NCBI GenBank assembly: GCA_025964635.1
Contig: JAOPYP010000636.1
Location: forward strand, 1-28,676
DNA length: 28,676 nt
DNA from: Actinomycetes bacterium
GTDB taxonomy: Bacteria; Actinomycetota; Actinomycetes; Streptosporangiales; Streptosporangiaceae
Direction of reading: 5' to 3'
A program made the translations under genes and the position numbers. How positions within the stretch are numbered: position 1 is the stretch's first letter; every line of letters starts with the position of its first letter. Below the pieces are notes generated by a model. That model worked only from the letters and a program-made list of their open reading frames with translations, was not told the origin of the DNA and ran no database searches. Positions 22,601 to 28,676 of this stretch are shown here, in pieces.

Positions 22601-24586
22601 GTGACCAGCGCCAATGATCCCGTGACCCGCGCCCACGGGCCCCTGGTCAGCAACGGGAACGAGGGGGCCGGGCCGCTGCGCAGGGTGGCCTGCCCGTACT
22701 GCGGCGCCACGGTCCCGGACGCGCCGTTCTGCGGTTCCTGCGGTGCGCACCTGGCCCATAGCGGGCCCGGCGGCGCCGCCCGGAGGGCGCACGCGTACTC
22801 CGCCTTCCCCGACGAGAGCACCGTCCGCCTCACGGTCGTCAGCTCGCTTCTGCCCCAGCTGTCCGGCCGCTCCCGCGGCCCGTTCCGGGTGGCGTTCGCG
22901 CTGGCCGTGGCGATTCTGCTGATCGTGGCGGTCGCCGGGCTGGAGGCCCCGGTCATCGCCATCAGCGCGCTCGCCATCCCGCTGCTCTTCCTCGTCTACG
23001 TGTACGAGATCGACCCGCTGGAGATCCGGTTCGCGCTGCCCACCACGATCATCTTCCTGGTGGGCGCCGCCCTCGGCGTGGGCTGGGGCCTGCTGCTCGG
23101 CCCGCTGGCCGCCGATTCGCTGCTGCCCGCCTACTCGCCGACGCTGCTCACCGGCGGGGTGCTCGTGTCCGCGGTCGCGGTGCCGGTGACCGGCCAGCTG
23201 CTCATGGTGCTGCCCGTCGCGCTGCTGCGGCTGTTCCGGCCCGGCCGCAGCGAGGCCCTGGACGGCTTCACCGCCGGGGCGGCGGGCGCGCTGGGCCTCA
23301 CCCTGGCCGCCACGCTCACGGAGCTGACGCCGCTGCTGCGCAGCGGGAACCTCGTGCCGGGCTCGTCGGTCATGGCGGTCGTGACCCAGGCGGTGGTCCG
23401 CGGGATCAGCGTGCCGCTGGTGGCCGCGGCCACCACCGGCTACGTGGGCGCGGCGCTCTGGCAGCGCCGGGGCCGCGGCTCGGCCGCGGGCGGCCGCTGG
23501 CTCGCCTCGCCCTGGGTGGCCCTGGCCGCCGGGCTGGCCATCGCGGTCGGACTCGGCTTCGCCGACGACGCGGGCCTGCCGGACACTGCCCTGCTGGTCG
23601 TGCACCTGGCCGCGGCGGCGCTCGCCCTGCTGCTGCTCCGGATCGGGCTGCATCATGTACTGCTGCACGAGCAGCGTGACCCGCGGATCGGGCCGCCGCG
23701 GGTGTGCCCGCACTGCTTCCGCGTGGTGCCCGCGATGCCGTTCTGCCCGATGTGCGGGGTCGCCGAGCAGGCCACCACGCTCAACCCGCTGCCGCTGGTC
23801 GGGGCCCGCGGTCCAGTCCGCGCCGCGCGGGCGCCAGGACCGGCTGACGCGCCCCCGGTGGCCGGTCTCCCGCTGGCCGGCCGCGATCAGGTGGCCGCCG
23901 TCCGCCATCTGGGCCACCGGCACGTCCTCACCGCCCTGATCGGCGGCCTGGGCCTGCTGACCGCCGTGCTGGTGGTCGTGGCCCTGGTGAGCCCGCCGCC
24001 GGCGTCACGGCCCTGCACGTCGCTGAGGTGCTTCGCCCCGTTCGGCCCGGTGCCGGTGCATCCTGCGCACCTCTACACGGCCGCCCGGGGGTGGAGCGTG
24101 CGGTGGTACCCCGCGGACGCGGTGTTCAGCCAGCTGGCGCCGGCGACGTCGGCGTCGGCGTCGCCGGACCAGTTGCGGCTGCTGTTCACCAGCCCGAACT
24201 CGCCCGCCGTGGACGGCCAGCTCGTGTTCGTCGGCATCCCGGCGGGCGGCCGCAGCGCCGCCGAGCTGGTCGGCGCGCTCCAGCGGGCCAACGCGCCGAA
24301 CGCCGTCCCCGACTACGTGCTCCCCGGTCCCACCGTCGGCTACGTGCCCGGCTACGGCGAGGCCTTCCAGACCACACCGAACAGCGGGAACGCCACCCCG
24401 GTCAGGTTCGAGGTCATGATCACCTGTGCCGTCCGCAACAGCTACGGGATCTGCGCGTACGCGGTCGGCCCCCAGGTTGACCTGAACCGCATCGTGAACC
24501 ATCCGACCCTGTCGAAACTCGCCCTCTCGCTGTGGTCCGACCCGGACATCAACGGCGTCCGCTGGAAGGGCCAGACCCTGCCATAA
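22601..24586 (+). CDS. Polytopic membrane protein with two zinc ribbons and an extracytoplasmic C-terminal domain (PrsW-like core)
   Basis: The product is 661 residues from a GTG 4 nt after the sedolisin stop. Zinc ribbon 1 is CPYC-x9-CGSC (C31, C34, C44, C47). About eight membrane helices follow (95-350). Zinc ribbon 2 is CPHC-x9-CPMC (C369, C372, C382, C385). A ninth helix (442-463) leads to a C-terminal domain of some 195 residues containing four cysteines. Even helix count puts both ribbons in the cytoplasm and the last domain outside. The core has YEIDPLEIRFA and DGFTAGAAGALGLTLAATLTE, which recall PrsW-type intramembrane proteases. The acidic pair and histidine expected for PrsW catalysis are not clear, so it may be a non-catalytic relative. 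It most likely works with the co-transcribed sedolisin. The function is otherwise unknown. Confidence 0.8.
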   Translation: MTSANDPVTRAHGPLVSNGNEGAGPLRRVACPYCGATVPDAPFCGSCGAHLAHSGPGGAARRAHAYSAFPDESTVRLTVVSSLLPQLSGRSRGPFRVAFALAVAILLIVAVAGLEAPVIAISALAIPLLFLVYVYEIDPLEIRFALPTTIIFLVGAALGVGWGLLLGPLAADSLLPAYSPTLLTGGVLVSAVAVPVTGQLLMVLPVALLRLFRPGRSEALDGFTAGAAGALGLTLAATLTELTPLLRSGNLVPGSSVMAVVTQAVVRGISVPLVAAATTGYVGAALWQRRGRGSAAGGRWLASPWVALAAGLAIAVGLGFADDAGLPDTALLVVHLAAAALALLLLRIGLHHVLLHEQRDPRIGPPRVCPHCFRVVPAMPFCPMCGVAEQATTLNPLPLVGARGPVRAARAPGPADAPPVAGLPLAGRDQVAAVRHLGHRHVLTALIGGLGLLTAVLVVVALVSPPPASRPCTSLRCFAPFGPVPVHPAHLYTAARGWSVRWYPADAVFSQLAPATSASASPDQLRLLFTSPNSPAVDGQLVFVGIPAGGRSAAELVGALQRANAPNAVPDYVLPGPTVGYVPGYGEAFQTTPNSGNATPVRFEVMITCAVRNSYGICAYAVGPQVDLNRIVNHPTLSKLALSLWSDPDINGVRWKGQTLP

Positions 24587-24705
24587 CCCAGGAGTCCTCT
24601 AGGCCGCGAGCTGAGAGCGCGCCGTCTGCGCGGCAGACCGTTGTGCGCGCCGCCCAGCAGTTTTGGTGAACGCGCCCTGGGCCACGTCGTGCTCAAACGA
24701 CGGTC

Positions 24706-25164
24706 TTACCGGAGCCAGTGCAGCCAGGTTCCGTGCCCGTCGGCGAGGGCCAGGGGCGTGTGGCCGTCCCGGCCGAGCACGAACGGCGCGCCCTCGTAGG
24801 GCGGGCTGGGCAGCCCGGGCACGACGCCGGGCCCTTCGCTGGACAGCCAGACCGCCGGGAGCGCCCGGACGGTGGCGGCGAACCGCTCCCGGTCCCCCGG
24901 CGTGACGTAGGCCAGCACGGCCGAGTGGTACACGACCAGGGTCGCGTCCGCGGGGGCCTGGGCGGCCAGGGCGGGGAGGCCGGTGAGCAGGTCACTGCGG
25001 TGGACGACGGGCGGATGGCGGCGGGCCGCGGCGATCGCGCCGGCCAGCCGCTGCTCACGGTCCCCTTCACCGGGCCAGACCAGGCAGGACAGCCAGCGGA
25101 CATCGTCATCGCTGGTGACGTCGAGGGGGTTGAGGTCAAGCCCGGCCCGCCGGCAACAGTCCAC
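24706..25164 (-). pseudogene. DUF2332 family remnant (C-terminal half only)
   Basis: The frame gives 152 residues from a GTG. It aligns by eye with the C-terminal half of DUF2332 proteins: GLDLNPLDVTSDDDVRWL, WPGEGDREQRLAGAIAAAR, ATLVVYHSAVLAYVTPGDR, and a final YEGAPFVLGRDGHTPLALA segment. Full-length members have roughly 320-350 residues, and the N-terminal half with its QTNEV and GASAGLNL motifs is missing. The sequence upstream (25165-25300) does not encode it in any frame. The gene was therefore cut at about 25165. The family has no known reaction. The product is unlikely to be active. Confidence 0.75.
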
Positions 25165-25244
25165 ACGTAGGGGACGGTACCGGCCGCGGCCGGGCGAGGT
25201 GCCCGGCCGGCGGCCTCAGAAGCGGTAAACCATCGCGGGGCGCT

Positions 25245-25266
25245 CGCCGTCTAGTGACGGACGGCG
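25245..25266. repeat. Inverted repeat upstream of the DUF6918 gene
   Basis: CGCCGTC (25245-25251) and GACGGCG (25260-25266) are perfect arms with an 8-nt loop TAGTGACG, ending about 60 nt before the ATG at 25328. It may be an operator or a leader hairpin. Confidence 0.45.
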
Positions 25267-25327
25267 CGTTGCGGTCGTTATGCGGGATCACTGGGCGAAG
25301 CCCAGCAACGGGGAGGAAAGCATAGCC

Positions 25328-25774
25328 ATGGCAGCCACGCTTCAGGAGATCCTGCTCGCGCCGGACACCCAGCCGCAGGTAACCACCGACTGCTACACGC
25401 TCCTCGAGCAGGAACTCTCGGACAAGTCAGGGGTGTCCGGGACCGCGGTCAAGCTGGCCTACAAGACGGTGAACACGTTCATGCCGGGCCACGTCCGCTT
25501 CATGGTGGGCGCCCTGCTTCCGGACATGGTGGTGAAGCTGGACCCGTTCTGGGCGGAGTTCACGACCTCCGGCGGATCCGGGTTCGGCGACTACCTCGCG
25601 AAGCGCGGCGACGAAGTGGCGGAAGCCCTGCTCACGGTGACCGACGCCCGGGCCGCGGCCTCCGGCCGGCCGACGGTTATCCGGGCCTACCGGAGCGTCC
25701 GGGGCAGCGCCGTGAAGCACGTCCAGGCCGCGCTCCCCCGCATCGGCGACCTGGTGATGAAGTACGCCGGCTGA
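25328..25774 (+). CDS. DUF6918 family protein
   Basis: The product is 148 residues from the ATG at 25328, with GGGGAGGAAA about 10 nt upstream. An ATG-like start at 25280 in the same frame lacks a site. The protein is an all-helical soluble domain: LQEILLAPDTQPQVTTDCYT at the start, LSDKSGVSGTAVKLAYKTVN, GALLPDMVVKLDPFWAEF, then GFGDYLAKRGDEVAEALLTVTDARA and a basic C-terminal helix with RGSAVKHVQAALPRIGDLV. This is the full length of a small family common in actinobacteria and of unknown function. It stands alone, with the DUF3040-type gene convergent 12 bp downstream. Confidence 0.83.
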   Translation: MAATLQEILLAPDTQPQVTTDCYTLLEQELSDKSGVSGTAVKLAYKTVNTFMPGHVRFMVGALLPDMVVKLDPFWAEFTTSGGSGFGDYLAKRGDEVAEALLTVTDARAAASGRPTVIRAYRSVRGSAVKHVQAALPRIGDLVMKYAG

Positions 25775-25777
25775 CCC

Positions 25778-25796
25778 CGCCCGGATTCAGCGGGCG
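25778..25796. terminator. Possible shared terminator hairpin of convergent genes
   Basis: CGCCCG and CGGGCG form a 6-bp perfect stem with a 7-nt loop GATTCAG directly after the DUF6918 stop and across the stop of the convergent membrane-protein gene. No T-run follows on either strand. Confidence 0.3.
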
Positions 25797-26125
25797 CCGC
25801 GGCTCCAGGCGTCGGTGCTCTTGCTGCACGCGGCGTACCGCACCGACGCGCTGACGACAGCCTGATCCGACGACAGCCCCGGCCGGCAGACGTCCTTCGT
25901 GCCCAGGATGCTGAGCATGAGCACGCCCAGCAGGCTGAGCGCCATGACGCAGATGACGACCGTCCGCCGCGCCGACCGGCGGATGATGACCTCGGTGGGC
26001 GGCGCTGCTTCCCGCGGGGCCAGCCGCGCGAAGGCCGCGAACATGGATTTGAGCCGGGGATCGGCCGCCTGGAGAACCTGCTCGATCTGATCAAGAATCT
26101 GCTGCTGACGGGCAGGCAAGCTCAT
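25787..26125 (-). CDS. DUF3040-type small membrane protein
   Basis: The product is 112 residues from the ATG at 26125, with GGAGA 5 nt upstream. The opening MSLPARQQQILDQIEQVLQA followed by DPRLKSMFAAFARL is the hallmark of DUF3040 proteins of actinobacteria. A transmembrane helix follows at about residues 55-75 (VVICVMALSLLGVLMLSIL). The remaining 35 residues include two cysteines (C80, C99) and should lie outside the cell, where they could form a disulfide. Many DUF3040 proteins have two helices, but here only one is clear. The function is unknown. The gene is divergent from the LAL regulator. Confidence 0.8.
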   Translation of the reverse strand: MSLPARQQQILDQIEQVLQAADPRLKSMFAAFARLAPREAAPPTEVIIRRSARRTVVICVMALSLLGVLMLSILGTKDVCRPGLSSDQAVVSASVRYAACSKSTDAWSRGAR

Positions 26126-26302
26126 CTGGTTCTCCGGGGCGGCGCACAAACGCGAGACTCTGCCCAGCACGTTAGCCGGCGGGGGCCTCACGGCCGAGCC
26201 CCCGAATGGCCAGGGCCAGGCAGCGAAAAGCGCCGTTCAGGGACCGCCCGGCGCTCGGCTGGCCGTGTGACGCCGGCGGCTGGCATCCTTGCTGGTGTGG
26301 CG

Positions 26303-28676
26303 ATGCGCATATCGAGCCCAGTCCTGGTCGGCCGGTCCGGCCAGCTGTCCGTGCTGGATACGGCGCTCGCGGAAGCAGGCAGCGGCAACCCGTCCGCGTT
26401 CCTGGTCGGCGGCGAGGCGGGGGTCGGCAAGTCCCGCCTGGTGAGCGAGTTCGCCGGGCGGTCCCGCGGCCAGGGCGCCCGCGTCCTGGCCGGGGGGTGC
26501 CTGGAGCTCGGCGTGGACGGCCTGCCGTTCGCGCCCTTCACCTCGATGCTCCGCGAGCTGGTCCGTGATCTCGGCGCCGACGGCGTCGCCGCGCTGCTGC
26601 CCGGCGGCGCCACCAGGGAGCTGGCCCGGCTGCTCCCGGAGTTCGGTGAGCCAGCCGGCGGCGGGGACGCGGGCGAGGCCCGGGCGAGGCTGTTCGAGCA
26701 GGTGCTCGTCCTGCTTGAGCAGCTGGCTGACGCCGGCCCGGTGGTCCTGGTCATTGAGGACGCGCACTGGGCCGACCGTTCTACCCGGGATCTGCTGGCC
26801 TTCCTGGTCCGCAACCAGCGCGCCCTGGACGGCCTGCTGATCGTCGTGATCTACCGTTCCGACGAACTGCACCGCTCCCATCCGCTGCGTCCGCTGCTCG
26901 CCGAGCTGGACCGCATCGGCTGGGTCACCCGGATGGAACTCGGCAGGCTATCCCGCCAGGACACCGGCGAGCTCGTGGCCCGGCTCCTCGGCCACGAGCC
27001 GGCTGAGGAGGTGCTGGACGCGGTGTACCGGCGCACCGAGGGCAACCCGCTGTTCGTGGAGGCGCTGCTCAGCGAGGGCCAGCTGGGTTCCGGCCTGCCG
27101 GACTCGCTGCGGGACCTGCTGATGGCCGGGGTCCGCCGGCTGCCGGAGGAGACCCAGGAGCTGGTCCGGGTCGCGAGCGCGGCCGGTGAGCGGGTCGGGT
27201 ACGCGCTGCTGGCCGCGGTCACCGGGCAGGACAATGCCGGGCTGGCCCGGGCGCTGCGGCCCGCGGTGGCCGCCAACGTGCTGCTGACCGACTATGACGG
27301 CTTCGTGTTCCGGCACGCGCTGATCCGGGAGGCCATCCATGACGAGCTGCTGCCCGGCGAGGGCGGCCAGCTGCACAGCCGGTTCGCGGAGGCCATCAGC
27401 GCCGATCCGGCGCTGGTACCGCCGGGCCGCGCGGCCACCGAGGCGGCCCATCACTGGTACGAGGCCCACGACATGACCTGGGCGCTGATCGGTGCGTGGC
27501 AGGCCGCGGCGGAGTCCAGCCACGCGCTGGCCCACGCCGAGCAGCTCGCGATGCTCTCGCGGGTGATGGAACTGTGGGAGCAGGTCCCCGGCGCGGAGCA
27601 GAGGATCGGCGCCACCAAAGTGGAGGTGCTCGAAACGGCGACGCGGGCCGCGGAGCTCGCCGGGGAGTTCGACCGCGGCATCACGTTCGCCAAGGCCGCC
27701 CTGCGGCAGATTGATGTCACGAGGGAACCGGTCCGGGCCGCGCTCCTGCTGGAGACCCGCGGCCATCTGAAGTACCAGCTCGGCCGCGAGGACTATCCCG
27801 ACGACCTGCGGGAGGCCGCCCGGCTGGTGCCCGTCGACCCGCCGACCCCGGCGCGGGCCCGGGTCCTCGAGGCGCTGGCCCACGACATCCACCACCGGCC
27901 CGGCGGCTGGGACGACGCCGAGTTCCGGACGCATGCCGAAGAGGCCGTGGCCGTGGCGCGGCAGGCGGGTGATCCCGCCACCGAAGCGGCCGCGCTGGTC
28001 ACCCTGGCCTGCGCCGAGCCGCTCGCCGGGACCATGGAGCGGCCCCGGGCGCTGCTGGCCGAGGCCCGCGCCGTCGCCGCCCGGGCGCGCGCCTACCAGC
28101 CGCTGCTGAGGGCGGACATTACCGAATCCGACATGCTCGAAGGGATGGGCCAGCATGAGCTGGCCGCCGCGGTGGCGCGGGACGGGATCACGGCCGCCCG
28201 GGAATACGGGCTCGCCCGGACCTCGGGCGCGGTGCTGGCCATCAACCTGGCCGAGCCGCTGGTCTCGCTGGGCCGGTGGGAGGAGGCCGGCGAGGTCATC
28301 GAGCGTGCGCTCCAGCTCCTGCCGCCGCAGCTGAGCCGGTCCTCGCTGTGGCGGCTGTCGGGCGATATGGCCCTGGCCCGCGGCGACCTGGCGGCCGCGG
28401 CCGAATTCGTGGCCCTGATCAGGGCCGTCGTCGAGCCCACCCGGTACAAGGACCAGAATCAGCTGCCGCTGGCCCGCCTGGAAACCGAGCTGCGGCTGGC
28501 GCAGGAAAGCCCCGGCGGGGCCCTGGCGGTCGTCGGGGACGCCCTGGACCGCTTTGATCTGCTGTCCAGCCCCCGCTACGCGTGGCCGCTGCTGGCCGCG
28601 GGCGCCCGGGCATGCGCCCCCGCGGCCACGGCCCGCGACCGGGCGCTGCTCACCGGGGCCACCGGGCTGCGCGACC
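26303..28676 (+). CDS. Large AAA-ATPase regulator, LuxR/LAL type, 3' end beyond the window
   Basis: The first 791 residues are present from the ATG at 26303 (a GTG at 26297 is possible, and neither has a ribosome site). An AAA_16 domain opens with LVGRSGQLSVLDTAL, Walker A is GEAGVGKSR (37-45) and Walker B is VVLVIEDAHWAD (147-158). Then come YRSDELHRSHPLRPLLAEL, the winged-helix-like EGNPLFVEALL and LRDLLMAGVRRLPEETQEL. From about residue 380 the protein is a series of helical TPR-like repeats. This is the layout of LAL (MalT-like) regulators, which end in a LuxR helix-turn-helix at about 900-1000 residues. That end is outside the window, so DNA binding is inferred. The trigger and targets are unknown. 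Confidence 0.88.
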   Translation, partial: MRISSPVLVGRSGQLSVLDTALAEAGSGNPSAFLVGGEAGVGKSRLVSEFAGRSRGQGARVLAGGCLELGVDGLPFAPFTSMLRELVRDLGADGVAALLPGGATRELARLLPEFGEPAGGGDAGEARARLFEQVLVLLEQLADAGPVVLVIEDAHWADRSTRDLLAFLVRNQRALDGLLIVVIYRSDELHRSHPLRPLLAELDRIGWVTRMELGRLSRQDTGELVARLLGHEPAEEVLDAVYRRTEGNPLFVEALLSEGQLGSGLPDSLRDLLMAGVRRLPEETQELVRVASAAGERVGYALLAAVTGQDNAGLARALRPAVAANVLLTDYDGFVFRHALIREAIHDELLPGEGGQLHSRFAEAISADPALVPPGRAATEAAHHWYEAHDMTWALIGAWQAAAESSHALAHAEQLAMLSRVMELWEQVPGAEQRIGATKVEVLETATRAAELAGEFDRGITFAKAALRQIDVTREPVRAALLLETRGHLKYQLGREDYPDDLREAARLVPVDPPTPARARVLEALAHDIHHRPGGWDDAEFRTHAEEAVAVARQAGDPATEAAALVTLACAEPLAGTMERPRALLAEARAVAARARAYQPLLRADITESDMLEGMGQHELAAAVARDGITAAREYGLARTSGAVLAINLAEPLVSLGRWEEAGEVIERALQLLPPQLSRSSLWRLSGDMALARGDLAAAAEFVALIRAVVEPTRYKDQNQLPLARLETELRLAQESPGGALAVVGDALDRFDLLSSPRYAWPLLAAGARACAPAATARDRALLTGATGLRD

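Noticed and set aside
22526..23923. 465-codon minus-strand ORF
   Set aside because: It is antisense to the clear zinc-ribbon membrane gene and made of repetitive Arg/Gly/His/Gln, with no domain.
24624..24638. GTCTGC-GCG-GCAGAC hairpin after the zinc-ribbon membrane gene
   Set aside because: The 6-bp stem with a 3-nt loop has no T-run. It is too weak to call a terminator.
26948..28156. 402-codon minus-strand ORF
   Set aside because: It is an antisense shadow of the LAL regulator, without motifs.
1..28676. CRISPR arrays, tRNA or rRNA genes, transposases, integrases
   Set aside because: None was seen: no regularly spaced repeats, no tRNA-like sequence and no recombinase motifs in either strand.

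Overview
The window is uniformly G+C-rich DNA with many GTG starts, stop/start overlaps of the GTGA type and short intergenic gaps. The gene families point to a filamentous or soil actinobacterium: a mycothiol-dependent isomerase-family protein, conservon-type kinase plus roadblock genes, a P450/[3Fe-4S] ferredoxin pair, a class F-like sortase, a DUF1707 protein, a LAL-type regulator and a secreted sedolisin. The species cannot be fixed from the sequence. No rRNA, tRNA, CRISPR array, transposase or integrase was seen.

Layout. 0-2 kb: a cyclic-amidohydrolase gene cut by the left edge (minus) diverges from a maleylpyruvate-isomerase-family gene (plus), followed by a MmcQ/YjbR gene preceded by four perfect octamer repeats. 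2.1-5.4 kb: a minus-strand run of an FtsX-type permease without its ATPase, a YbjQ-family gene and a DUF1707 gene. 5.7-7.2 kb: a sortase gene divergent from a small Ser/Thr/Pro-rich protein with both a lipobox and a sortase-like tail. 7.2-9.9 kb: a two-gene remnant of a conservon (sensor kinase and roadblock protein, without the DUF742 and GTPase partners). 9.9-10.5 kb: a 0.7 kb gene-poor stretch with inverted repeats. 10.5-11.9 kb: a decay zone with a TetR gene lacking its N-terminus butted head-to-head against a VOC gene, then a frameshifted gene. 12-14.7 kb: methyltransferase and ASCH genes overlap by 8 bp, and a GNAT gene overlaps antisense with the 3' extension of a GlxA-type AraC regulator. 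14.8-15.9 kb: a hypothetical gene coupled to a second GNAT gene.

15.9-18.0 kb: the clearest regulated operon, TetR, [3Fe-4S] ferredoxin and cytochrome P450, with a promoter that predicts a leaderless transcript and an inverted-repeat operator lying across its -10 box. 18.1-20.7 kb: a GH79-like glycosidase with no visible export signal and a DUF72 gene. 20.9-24.6 kb: a secreted sedolisin (S53) protease gene 4 nt ahead of a nine-helix membrane protein with two zinc ribbons and an extracytoplasmic C-terminal domain. This pair is the best candidate for an uncharacterised functional unit. 24.7-28.7 kb: a DUF2332 remnant, a DUF6918 gene, a DUF3040-type membrane protein, and a large AAA/LAL regulator running off the right edge.

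Overall the window is a mosaic of small accessory operons (regulation, redox chemistry, cell surface, secreted hydrolysis) separated by eroded genes. Function calls rest on motifs read by eye and not on database searches.
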